Shown: piece by piece, positions 26,846-34,642 of the stretch
Numbering within the stretch: the first letter of the stretch is position 1
Layout of the letters: each line of letters begins with the position of its first letter
From: Echinicola shivajiensis
GTDB lineage: Bacteria; Bacteroidota; Bacteroidia; Cytophagales; Cyclobacteriaceae
Direction: 5' to 3'
Length of the DNA: 64,000 nucleotides
Assembly (NCBI RefSeq): GCF_018642165.1
Contig: NZ_JAHHZM010000007.1
Location: 186,001-250,000 of the forward strand
Position numbers and translations under genes: made by a program
Notes under the pieces: generated by a model
Told to the model about the DNA's origin: nothing
Seen by the model: only the letters and a program-made list of their open reading frames with translations
The model's database searches: none

Positions 26846-26887
26846 AAAACACAAAAGGCTAACTCATTGGTTAGCCTTTTGTGTTTT
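26846..26887. terminator. Bidirectional intrinsic terminator
   Basis: An 18-bp perfect stem (aaaacacaaaaggctaac, loop tcattg, complement) lies between the ECF operon and the convergent DUF4293 gene. Confidence 0.92.
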
Positions 26888-26901
26888 TAAGCTGTAATTG
26901 C

Positions 26902-27381
26902 CTAACGAATTCTGTCTACTGATTTGACCAATAATTCGTCTTTTCTGATAAACCTATTGGCCACAATATTGAAGATCATCGCTACAATAATGGTATAAAA
27001 CCCCAACATAAAGGCTCCACTGGCCATAGGGTTAAAATCTAAATTGTAGCTATAAGTAATGTATACGATGATACCTAAGTTAATGACCATTACCAAGGAG
27101 TTGATCATATTTAGGAACATCTGTTTTGTTCTGGTCTTAAACTGGCTAAGGCTGTAAAGGGCTACTAAGGCAGCAAGAATAGCCAGTGCTCCAATATAGT
27201 AAGTGCCAGTTTCTTCAATTAAGGTATCGTTGGTCACATCCATATGGGTCATTGACCAGGCTGTTAATTTTAGGCTTTCAGTTTGGTCCACATTTACTTG
27301 GGTCCAAATAGGGAAGTAAGTAACTAAAAGCATGGCGACAGCCACAAGAAATAGGAAGATAGTTTGAATTCGCTGTATCAT
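26902..27381 (-). CDS. DUF4293 four-helix membrane protein
   Basis: The 159-residue inner-membrane protein begins MIQRIQTIFLFLVAVAMLLVTYFPIW, the typical start of the Bacteroidota-specific DUF4293 family. Four hydrophobic helices are at about 6-26, 63-82, 90-112 and 117-140. Its function is unknown in the family. It is divergent from truA, 107 bases apart. Confidence 0.9.
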   Translation of the reverse strand: MIQRIQTIFLFLVAVAMLLVTYFPIWTQVNVDQTESLKLTAWSMTHMDVTNDTLIEETGTYYIGALAILAALVALYSLSQFKTRTKQMFLNMINSLVMVINLGIIVYITYSYNLDFNPMASGAFMLGFYTIIVAMIFNIVANRFIRKDELLVKSVDRIR

Positions 27382-27473
27382 TATTAAATTTTAAAACTTT
27401 TGACAAAGAAACAGGGTAATTTGAATATTAGCAAGGAATCATTCATTTCCCAAATTATATTCATTGGGAATAG

Positions 27474-27481
27474 TATCTTTG
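27474..27481 (+). promoter_or_regulatory. -7 element of truA, implying a very short or absent leader
   Basis: TATCTTTG ends 7 bases before the truA ATG. No good TTG is seen at the upstream spacing, so the promoter is only half supported. If used, transcription would begin at or a few bases before the start codon. Confidence 0.5.
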
Positions 27482-27488
27482 TGGATTC

Positions 27489-28244
27489 ATGAAAGCACAA
27501 AAAAGGTATTTTCTGGAAGTAGCCTATAAGGGAACCCATTATCACGGATGGCAGGTTCAGCCCAATGCCGTTACCGTTCAAGAGGAAATAGATAAGGCGC
27601 TTGCTACTATTTTGCGAAGCAAGGTAGATACCATGGGCAGTGGTAGAACAGATACAGGAGTACATGGAAAGCAGCAATATTTACATTTTGATTTTGAGGA
27701 GATTTTGGATAAGCGGACTTTTCTAAAGAAAGTCAATGCTGTTTTGCCCAAGGATATCAGTATTTATGACTTAAGGGAAGTGAAGCCTGAAGCCCATGCT
27801 CGCTTTGATGCTGTCTGGAGAAGTTATGAATACTATATCTCTTTGCGAAAAAATCCGTTTGAAGAAGAGTTATCCTGGCAATGTTATTACCCACTGGATG
27901 TGGAGGTGATGAATTCAGCGGCCGAATTATTATTGAGCCATAGGGATTTTGAGTGCTTCAGCAAGGTGAAGACAGAAGTAAACCATTTTGAATGTGAAAT
28001 AAAAACGGCTTATTGGGAACAAAAAGACCAACATTTGATTTTTCATATAACGGCAAATCGTTTTTTGAGGGGAATGGTACGGGCAATAGTGGGTACCTTA
28101 GTGGAAGTAGGTACAGGAAAGATGGATAAGAAAGGGTTTCAATCAATTTTAGAAAGTAAAAGTCGGGGTAAGGCCGGTGCTGCTGCGCCAGCCAGAGGAT
28201 TATTTCTGAGCAGTGTGATTTACCCTGAGGAAATATTTATATAA
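27489..28244 (+). CDS. truA: tRNA pseudouridine synthase A
   Basis: The enzyme converts uridines 38-40 of the tRNA anticodon arm to pseudouridine. The 251-residue length is usual. The catalytic Asp55 is in GSGRTDTGVHG. Other signatures are AYKGTHYHGWQVQ at the N-terminus, RFDAVWRSYEYYI and the C-terminal ITANRFLRGMVRAIVGTLVEVGTG. An ABC half-exporter starts 13 bases downstream. Confidence 0.97.
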   Translation: MKAQKRYFLEVAYKGTHYHGWQVQPNAVTVQEEIDKALATILRSKVDTMGSGRTDTGVHGKQQYLHFDFEEILDKRTFLKKVNAVLPKDISIYDLREVKPEAHARFDAVWRSYEYYISLRKNPFEEELSWQCYYPLDVEVMNSAAELLLSHRDFECFSKVKTEVNHFECEIKTAYWEQKDQHLIFHITANRFLRGMVRAIVGTLVEVGTGKMDKKGFQSILESKSRGKAGAAAPARGLFLSSVIYPEEIFI

Positions 28245-28257
28245 ACAGCAATAGATT

Positions 28258-30030
28258 TTGAGTCTAGACAAGGAAAATGTAAAAAGCGGGGATATTATTG
28301 ACACGCAAGAGCTCCGTAAATTATATAGGTTTGTGTCTCCCTATAGGGGTAGGTTTTTCTTTTTGATCTTCCTGACCGTTGCTTTGGCAGCACTGGCACC
28401 TACCAGGCCTCTTTTTATCCAAAAAGCCATAGATAATTATGTGGCGTATGGGGACCAAGAAGGGCTGATGTTCATCATTATGATTCTGGTGGGTTTATTG
28501 GTGTTACAAGCAGTGGTGCAATTTGCCCATACCTATCTTTCAGGATGGTTGGGCCAGGTGATCATAAGAGATATTAGGGTCAAACTTTATAAGCATTTGT
28601 TGAAAATGCGCTTGAAGTTTTTTGATAATACGCCTATAGGTCGACTAGTTACCAGGAACATTTCTGATATAGAAACGCTTTCCAATGTTTTTAGTGAAGG
28701 GCTTGCAGCTATAATTGGAGACTTGTTACAATTGTTTACCATTTTGGGTGTGATGTTCTGGGTTGACTGGAAATTGACCTTGGTGAGTTTAAGTACTTTG
28801 CCTTTGCTGATCATATCTACTTATGTATTTAAGGAAAAGGTAAAAGTAGCCTTTAATGAGGTGAGAAATGCTGTTTCGAATCTCAATTCATTTCTACAGG
28901 AACATATTACGGGAATGAATATAGTTCAGATTTTCAATCGTGAGAACGAGGAGTACAGGAAGTTTAAGGAGATCAACACGGAGCACAAAAAAGCGCATGT
29001 TAAGTCTGTATTATATTATGCTATTTATTATCCTGTAGCTGAGATTATCCAAGCCGTAGGAATAGGCCTGGTGGTATGGTATGGTGCCACCGGTGTTTTT
29101 GGCTTGGACCTTAAAGTGGGGGTGTTGATTTCTTTCATTATGTACCTTCAATTGTTTTTCCGACCAATTAGAATGTTGGCAGATCGTTTCAATACGCTGC
29201 AAATGGGTGTGGTGAGTGCCTCTAGGATATTCAAGTTATTGGAGAGTGATGAGAATATCCCAAATGAAGGGAAACTGGTTCCAGAAAAGATCAAAGGTAA
29301 TATCGAATTGGAAAAGGTCTGGTTCGCCTATAATGATGAAGAATGGGTGCTTAAGGATATCAATTTTAAGGTGAAACATGGAGAAACTGTTGCTTTGGTA
29401 GGTGCTACTGGTGCAGGTAAATCCTCCATTATTAACCTTATAAGTCGTTTTTATGATATCAACAAGGGGGCAATTAAAGTGGATGGGACAGATATCAAGG
29501 AATATGAATTGGGAACATTAAGAAAGCATATAGGCGTAGTGTTACAGGATGTGTTCCTTTTTTCTGATACTATTTACTATAATATTACTTTGGGCAATGA
29601 GGATATTACTCGAGAACAGGTAATGGAGGCTGCAGAGTTGGTAGGAGCCCGAAAATTTATTGAGCGTTTACCTGGAGGATTGGATTATAATGTCATGGAA
29701 CGTGGCGCCACCCTTTCTGTAGGTCAACGACAATTGATTTCATTTGTTCGTGCCATGGTATACAATCCTGAGATTATAATCTTGGATGAAGCGACCTCTT
29801 CAGTGGATACAGAAACCGAAGAGCTGATCCAAAATGCCATTGACAAGATGATGAAGGGTAGGACCTCCATCGTCATTGCCCATAGGCTGTCTACCATACA
29901 AAAAGCGAATAATATCATTGTTTTGCATAAAGGGGAAATCAAGGAAATGGGAACTCACGAGTCCTTGCTTGAGAAGGAAGGCTATTATGCACAGTTGCAC
30001 CAGATGCAATTAAAATCCATGGTCAGCTAA
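28258..30030 (+). CDS. ABC half-exporter, BmrD/TM288-like (likely heterodimer subunit)
   Basis: This 590-residue half-transporter has six transmembrane helices (about 25-320) and an ATPase with Walker A GATGAGKSS and Walker B IILDEATSSVD with catalytic Glu. The signature is altered, LSVGQRQLIS instead of LSGGQ. That combination is typical of one chain of heterodimeric exporters such as BmrCD. The partner with a degenerate Walker B is encoded at 51414. The start is a TTG at 28258; a stop codon lies two codons upstream and no ATG occurs before the first helix. Drug or lipid export is the usual role of the class. Confidence 0.92.
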   Translation: MSLDKENVKSGDIIDTQELRKLYRFVSPYRGRFFFLIFLTVALAALAPTRPLFIQKAIDNYVAYGDQEGLMFIIMILVGLLVLQAVVQFAHTYLSGWLGQVIIRDIRVKLYKHLLKMRLKFFDNTPIGRLVTRNISDIETLSNVFSEGLAAIIGDLLQLFTILGVMFWVDWKLTLVSLSTLPLLIISTYVFKEKVKVAFNEVRNAVSNLNSFLQEHITGMNIVQIFNRENEEYRKFKEINTEHKKAHVKSVLYYAIYYPVAEIIQAVGIGLVVWYGATGVFGLDLKVGVLISFIMYLQLFFRPIRMLADRFNTLQMGVVSASRIFKLLESDENIPNEGKLVPEKIKGNIELEKVWFAYNDEEWVLKDINFKVKHGETVALVGATGAGKSSIINLISRFYDINKGAIKVDGTDIKEYELGTLRKHIGVVLQDVFLFSDTIYYNITLGNEDITREQVMEAAELVGARKFIERLPGGLDYNVMERGATLSVGQRQLISFVRAMVYNPEIIILDEATSSVDTETEELIQNAIDKMMKGRTSIVIAHRLSTIQKANNIIVLHKGEIKEMGTHESLLEKEGYYAQLHQMQLKSMVS

Positions 30031-30110
30031 AATATGGGGGCCTGTTGATCAGTTATTGATGAATAGGAATTAATTTTGCACCGTTTGAATTAAAATACAC
30101 TTACACTATT

Positions 30111-30692
30111 ATGAAAAGATTATTGCTATTGGTCATCTTTAGCTTGCCTGTTATGGCCTTTGCTCAAGAACAATCTATCGGTTTGAGATTGGGTGAGCCT
30201 TTAAGTATTACTTACAAAACTTTTATTGAAGAAAAAATATCTCTGGAAGCCATGATCGGTAGGGGGAGTTCCAATAGCTCATCGTATTACAGACGAGTAT
30301 TTGATAATAATAAACCTGCTCCAGGATCTTTTTATGTTAACCATAGTTCAGGGGGAGGACTTTCTTTAAATGGTCGTGTAGCATATCATGAGGATGTTAC
30401 ATCAGAGTTTGATATTACAGAAGGCAAACTATTGGCTTATGGTGGGGCCGGGCTTCAGCTGAGAAGTATGTCTGTAGAATATGCCTACTATGAAACACCT
30501 GATGCCAATATCCTTAGGTATGAGAATAGAAATAACGTGGATTTTGGTCCAGAAGTGTTTGGAGGAGGAGAGTATTATTTAGAAGAATTGCCGATTACTG
30601 TATTTGCGGAAATTGGTTTGATGATGGAGATTGTGGACAGGCCAGGCCATATTAAAATGCAAGGAGGCTTAGGTGTTAGGTATCTTTTTTAG
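30111..30692 (+). CDS. Secreted outer-membrane barrel-like protein
   Basis: The 193-residue product has a signal peptide (MKRLLLLVIFSLPVMAFAQ) and then strands such as SIGLRLGEPLSITYKTFIE, ISLEAMIGRGSS, GKLLAYGGAGLQLRSMSVEY, VFAEIGLMMEIV and KMQGGLGVRYLF. It ends in Phe, as expected for an outer-membrane barrel. No named family is recognised. A possible -7 box (TAATTTTG at 30071-30078) precedes it without a good -33 element. Confidence 0.75.
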   Translation: MKRLLLLVIFSLPVMAFAQEQSIGLRLGEPLSITYKTFIEEKISLEAMIGRGSSNSSSYYRRVFDNNKPAPGSFYVNHSSGGGLSLNGRVAYHEDVTSEFDITEGKLLAYGGAGLQLRSMSVEYAYYETPDANILRYENRNNVDFGPEVFGGGEYYLEELPITVFAEIGLMMEIVDRPGHIKMQGGLGVRYLF

Positions 30693-30766
30693 GAGTAAAG
30701 ATTAAAGAGAAAAGAATAAAGTTTAAGTCCCTGCGATTGGTGACCTTATAAATTAATGACTTGATT

Positions 30767-31285
30767 ATGAAAAAGGCGGCGATTATCATTGTGGTAATAG
30801 GTTTGCTGGGAGTAGGAGCTTTCTCTTATTTGGGTGGATTTGAAAAAATCCCAATACAAAAACAGTCCATAGGAACCTTCAAATTATATGGTTTAACCTA
30901 TAGGGGGACCCCACAAGATGAATTGCTGAAGAAAACTTTTGAGCAAGTGGAAAGGTTGAAGGAGGCTAATCCGGAGGGAGTAATGCATACCATCTATTAT
31001 ATAGAGCCTGCGGGGAAATTGGATACGATGAAAGTTTTTGTGGGCTTAGATCGCTTGGATGATAAACTCGGAAAGGATTGGGAGGAGAAGACTATTGAAG
31101 CAGATCAAGTATTGGTCGCAGACCTTAAGGTGAATAAATTAGTGATGCCTAGACCCGAAACGGTCAAGGATGAGTTAAGGGAATTTGCGGCCGACAATGG
31201 ATGGGGACTTCAAGAGCTATTTATTGATAAATTATTGTCAGAAGATCATGTTCAGGTAATAGCTCCGTTAAGAAAAGCTAACTAA
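30767..31285 (+). CDS. Membrane-anchored GyrI-like protein
   Basis: The ATG at 30767 is preferred to a TTG two codons earlier. Residues about 4-24 form an N-terminal hydrophobic anchor (AAIIIVVIGLLGVGAFSYL). The rest, about 145 residues, is soluble, with FKLYGLTYRGTPQDELLKKTFEQVERL and TMKVFVGLDRLDDKLGKDWEEKTIEADQVLVADLK. It resembles the GyrI/SOUL-like small-molecule-binding fold, but there is no diagnostic motif. Location would be the periplasmic side of the inner membrane. Function unknown. Confidence 0.65.
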   Translation: MKKAAIIIVVIGLLGVGAFSYLGGFEKIPIQKQSIGTFKLYGLTYRGTPQDELLKKTFEQVERLKEANPEGVMHTIYYIEPAGKLDTMKVFVGLDRLDDKLGKDWEEKTIEADQVLVADLKVNKLVMPRPETVKDELREFAADNGWGLQELFIDKLLSEDHVQVIAPLRKAN

Positions 31286-31338
31286 AGAATACAATAAAAC
31301 TGGTACGGTTTTAGTTATTGTTAAATAATTAGGGCATT

Positions 31339-31368
31339 TTGGATATTTGAAAAAATATTCTTCCTTTG
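31339..31368 (+). promoter_or_regulatory. Probable promoter of the lipoprotein at 31411
   Basis: TTG (31339-31341), 19 bases, TTCCTTTG (31361-31368), one mismatch from TAnnTTTG. The predicted start is near 31375. Confidence 0.45.
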
Positions 31369-31410
31369 AGTCCTGATAGGAATTGATAAGAAGTGTAAAC
31401 TATCTCAACT

Positions 31411-31923
31411 ATGAAAAAAATATTATTAGCATTGTTTGTAGCTTCAGCCATGATTTTTCAAGGCTGTGAAGGCCCAGAAGGACCTCAGGGACCTCCAGGT
31501 GTAGATGGAGGATTAATTGTGGGAGAGGCATTTGAGGTGGTTATTGATTTTAACGATGAGAATGCTTTTGCTGAATTATTTGAATTTACAGAGCCTCTAG
31601 TGGATGGTGATGCATTGTTGGTTTATATGGAAGAGGCTTCTCCAGTTTATGAAGATAGTTTTGCTTGGAGACTGCTTCCACAGACCTTTTATTTCAATGA
31701 GGGAATTTTAGTGTATAACTTTGATTATACTCCTGTTGATTTCAGCATATTTATGGATGGGGCAATTGATTTTACTCAACTGGATCCTTATTGGACTGAT
31801 GGTTTGACCTTTAGAGGCGTAATCATTCCTGCCGATTTGGTGGATGCCAGAATGGATTTCTCGGATTATGAGGCAACAATGAAGCACTTTGGAATTACTG
31901 AAGAAGATTTTAAAAAGAAATAG
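31411..31923 (+). CDS. Lipoprotein with a short collagen-like segment
   Basis: The 170-residue protein starts MKKILLALFVASAMIFQGCEG with the lipobox FQGC (Cys19). The cysteine is followed at once by five Gly-X-Y-like triplets (EGPEGPQGPPGVDGG). The remaining 130 residues are strikingly acidic (FNDENAFAELFEFTEPLVDGD, TDGLTFRGVIIPADLVDAR) and end ITEEDFKKK. Such collagen-tagged lipoproteins are common in Bacteroidota and their function is unknown; the triplets probably act as a stiff spacer next to the lipid anchor. Monocistronic, with promoter and terminator. Confidence 0.8.
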   Translation: MKKILLALFVASAMIFQGCEGPEGPQGPPGVDGGLIVGEAFEVVIDFNDENAFAELFEFTEPLVDGDALLVYMEEASPVYEDSFAWRLLPQTFYFNEGILVYNFDYTPVDFSIFMDGAIDFTQLDPYWTDGLTFRGVIIPADLVDARMDFSDYEATMKHFGITEEDFKKK

Positions 31924-31944
31924 AGTTAAATAAAGAAATGTTTG

Positions 31945-31977
31945 AAGCCGTTGAGATTGAAATCTTAACGGCTTTTT
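31945..31977 (+). terminator. Intrinsic terminator
   Basis: A 14-bp stem (aagccgttgagatt with aatcttaacggctt, one G-T pair, loop ga) is followed by T5, after the collagen-tagged lipoprotein. Confidence 0.85.
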
Positions 31978-32032
31978 CTATTTCTGCCCATCCAATTGAC
32001 AGGAAGGGTTCGTATAATTTCTTTTCATCAAC

Positions 32033-32040
32033 TATCTTTG
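32033..32040 (+). promoter_or_regulatory. -7 element of hemE, implying a leaderless transcript
   Basis: TATCTTTG ends four bases before the hemE ATG at 32045. Transcription from this box would start at or next to the A of the ATG. The -33 element is weak. Confidence 0.5.
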
Positions 32041-32044
32041 TGCC

Positions 32045-33094
32045 ATGCAATTTAAAAATGACTTGTTATTAAGAGCTGCCCGCGGGGAGCAAGTAGAGAG
32101 AACACCAGTTTGGTTGATGAGACAGGCTGGAAGGATTTTGCCGGAGTACCGTGAAGTAAGGAGTAGTGTGAGTGGCTTTATTGAATTGGCCCAGACCCCT
32201 GAGCTGGCAGCTGAAGTGACTATTCAACCGGTGGATTTATTAGGGGTGGATGCAGCCATAATTTTCTCAGATATTTTGGTGATCCCAGAAGCTATGGGGC
32301 TGCCATATGAGATGATTGAAAAGCGTGGACCTAAATTCCCAAATACAGTTTCTTCTGCTGCTGATCTGAAAAAGCTGCGAATTGCAGATGGGGTGGATGA
32401 TCTTAGTTATGTTATTGAAGCCATAAAAATCACCAAAAAAGCCTTGAATGGTCGAGTGCCGTTGATTGGATTTGCAGGTGCGCCGTGGACCATTTTTGCC
32501 TATATGGTGGAAGGCTCAGGTAGCAAGACTTTTTCTAAGTCCAGGGCCATGCTTTATCAAGATCCAGATTTGGCGGAGACGCTATTGGATATGATCACCA
32601 AGTCAACCATCAATTACCTTAAAGCGCAGATTGCTGCTGGTGCCGATATTGTACAGGTCTTTGACAGTTGGGCCGGAATTCTTCCTCCTGACCATTATCA
32701 GAAATATTCCCTAAAATATATTTCAGCTATTTGTGATGCCATCACTGAGGTTCCTGTGACTGTATTTGCAAAAGGAGCGTTCTTTGCCCGAGAAGAAATG
32801 GCCAAGCTAAATTGCGAAACTATTGGCCTGGATTGGAATATGGGAATTGAAGAGTCAAGGAGATTGATAGGTCCAGATAAAACCCTTCAGGGTAATTTGG
32901 ATCCTGCTGCTTTGTATGGCTCAGATGCTGAGGTGGAAGCTGCTACCAAAAGGATGTTGGATCAATTTGGAACTGGAAGGCATATAGCCAATTTGGGTCA
33001 TGGTGTTTATCCCGATATTGACCCTGCGAAAGTAAAAGTATTTATCAATACCGTAAAGGAGTACAGTGCTCAACTGAGAGCAGAAAAGGTCTAA
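32045..33094 (+). CDS. hemE: Uroporphyrinogen decarboxylase
   Basis: The enzyme decarboxylates uroporphyrinogen III to coproporphyrinogen III in haem synthesis. It is 349 residues, full length. Signatures are the N-terminal [33 protein letters not shown] with the essential Asp, [28 protein letters not shown] and [12 protein letters not shown]. It is separated from hemC by about 19 kb and has its own apparent promoter just before the ATG. Confidence 0.98.
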   Translation: MQFKNDLLLRAARGEQVERTPVWLMRQAGRILPEYREVRSSVSGFIELAQTPELAAEVTIQPVDLLGVDAAIIFSDILVIPEAMGLPYEMIEKRGPKFPNTVSSAADLKKLRIADGVDDLSYVIEAIKITKKALNGRVPLIGFAGAPWTIFAYMVEGSGSKTFSKSRAMLYQDPDLAETLLDMITKSTINYLKAQIAAGADIVQVFDSWAGILPPDHYQKYSLKYISAICDAITEVPVTVFAKGAFFAREEMAKLNCETIGLDWNMGIEESRRLIGPDKTLQGNLDPAALYGSDAEVEAATKRMLDQFGTGRHIANLGHGVYPDIDPAKVKVFINTVKEYSAQLRAEKV

Positions 33095-33118
33095 AGGATT
33101 TAGAAAGCTGAAAAACAC

Positions 33119-33147
33119 AAAGCCTTCACCAACTAGTGGAGGCTTTT
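33119..33147. terminator. Bidirectional intrinsic terminator
   Basis: An 11-bp stem (aaagccttcac with gtggaggcttt, one G-T pair) ends in T6. It is shared by hemE and the convergent MOSC gene. Confidence 0.85.
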
Positions 33148-33942
33148 TTATTTGATAATTAGTTTGTCTCCTACCTTCACCGTTCCATTTTTTAAGGAAA
33201 TAAGGTTTTGTCCAAACAGTACCTTATTGTCTTTACGTCTATAGGTGGATAAGGTCTTTAGAGGTTCTTTTCCCTTTATGCCAGTATTTTGGTCTACAGT
33301 GGTCAGTACACATCTAGCACAGGGTTTGGTAACCTTAAAGCTGCAATCTCCAATTTGAATATGCGTCCATTGATCCTCCTGAAAAGCGGCTCCACCACTG
33401 AATACTAGGTTAGGCCTGAACCGCTCCATTGGAACTGGATTATCTAATCTTGAGTTCAGTTCATCTAGAGAGCCTTGACCGATCAAAAGGTAAGGCATAG
33501 CATCTGCAAAGCTGACAGTTTCATTATTGACTGTATATTTTTCTTCTACCGGCCGAAGGCTGCTTTCAGGCATAAAGATCAGTTGGCAATTGATGTTCAA
33601 GATCTCGGAAAACCATTGGTTGGCTATTGGGCTGACAATTTGGCCCAATAGCCTGTCCTCCCAGACCTGAACTTGGATGAAATCCTTTGTCTCGGGTTCA
33701 AAGGGAATGTATATATTGTTGTCAGGTTTGTTTTTAAGAAATACTTTGAGACCATCGGTCTCGATATCCACCTGTAACAATGCCATGTGATGCAGGCTGC
33801 GTTGGCTGAGGAAAATACCATGTTCGTCCACCAGCATCCATCTACGATCCCATTTTAAGCCTTTGGTTTGGACTTCTGCTTCCTGCAATCTAATTCCTCC
33901 CAATGACTTGATGGGGTAGATATAAATGTCTTGGATCTTCAT
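33148..33942 (-). CDS. MOSC domain protein with N-terminal MOSC beta-barrel
   Basis: The 264-residue product has a MOSC_N barrel (about 1-120: MKIQDIYIYPIKSLGGIRLQE, LKWDRRWMLVDEHG) and a MOSC catalytic domain (about 130-264) with RFRPNLVFSGG. It has the conserved cysteine in TKPCARCVLTTVDQNTG. Relatives (MARC, YcbX) bind the molybdenum cofactor and reduce N-hydroxylated compounds. A YcbX-like ferredoxin domain is not fused here, so an external electron donor is expected. The small open frame at 33975-34205 precedes it on the same strand. Confidence 0.9.
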   Translation of the reverse strand: MKIQDIYIYPIKSLGGIRLQEAEVQTKGLKWDRRWMLVDEHGIFLSQRSLHHMALLQVDIETDGLKVFLKNKPDNNIYIPFEPETKDFIQVQVWEDRLLGQIVSPIANQWFSEILNINCQLIFMPESSLRPVEEKYTVNNETVSFADAMPYLLIGQGSLDELNSRLDNPVPMERFRPNLVFSGGAAFQEDQWTHIQIGDCSFKVTKPCARCVLTTVDQNTGIKGKEPLKTLSTYRRKDNKVLFGQNLISLKNGTVKVGDKLIIK

Positions 33943-33974
33943 AAATGGCTTTTGCCAGCTAAGTTAGACGATAA

Positions 33975-34205
33975 TCAGAAAAATAAATGCCCGATTTGTT
34001 TTTTCTTTTTTGGAGAAAAGGAAGGGAGAAATATTTGTTCCAAAGGTTGCTTCAATTCGCCTATAGTGCGAGGATTTACTGATTGGCTTAAGTTGCTGGG
34101 AGCTTTGGATTTCTTTTCCCACTCGGAAATGATCAAAGAAGCTATCAAGCCTATCAAAATGACAATTGCCCATCTTATTCGTTCTTTATTTAGTGAAGCA
34201 TTCAT
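33975..34205 (-). CDS. Possible small single-helix membrane protein
   Basis: The 76-residue frame encodes a charged start (MNASLNKERIR), a hydrophobic helix (WAIVILIGLIASLIISEW) and a basic tail. The topology is plausible for a small inner-membrane protein, and it is 32 bases upstream of the MOSC gene on the same strand. There is no homologue I recognise and no strong ribosome-binding site. An overlapping plus-strand frame of 109 codons is judged less likely. Confidence 0.35.
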   Translation of the reverse strand: MNASLNKERIRWAIVILIGLIASLIISEWEKKSKAPSNLSQSVNPRTIGELKQPLEQIFLPSFSPKKKKQIGHLFF

Positions 34206-34642
34206 TGGTCAAGTTGTTATTGTTGACATAAAGGAGTTGTGTCTTAAGTTTATTGTTTAAAAGTATTAACGGCATTGGCTCCAAGGCCAAATACCATTCT
34301 TTTCATGGCTTCCTCTTTATAGATGCTTATAAGCATCAAATGGTTGCACCAAGTACTTCATTAAATGAGATAATTAATAAAAAATGCGACTAATCTGGTG
34401 AATAATGTGATGGATATAGTTTTTAAAAAATGGTTCAGGGAAAAGTGTATTTGACAAAATAACATTCCAATGTCTGCTATTCCAGATAGGCTTGACAGAT
34501 TTTTATACCGAAAACTAAGCTGTTTGTCATGATTGCTGACAATCTGACACAGAAAGGAAAGAAATAGGGCTTGGCACATGAGTTGTTAATTATGTTTTCG
34601 AGTAATCACATAGAAAACAGCAATAAAGAAATATAAAAAGTT
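34206..34642. other. Intergenic region upstream of dnaK
   Basis: No CIRCE-type inverted repeat (TTAGCACTC and its complement) and no good TAnnTTTG promoter are seen. The nearest candidate is a weak TATGTTTT near 34592. A 72-codon minus-strand frame at 34361-34579 has no support. Confidence 0.5.

Noticed and set aside
34361-34579. 72-codon minus-strand frame upstream of dnaK
   Set aside because: Irregular composition rich in Leu, Phe and Ser, as expected from random AT-rich sequence, with no ribosome-binding site or homology.
34206-34642. Heat-shock control element (CIRCE) before dnaK
   Set aside because: No TTAGCACTC-N9-GAGTGCTAA repeat or close variant is present.
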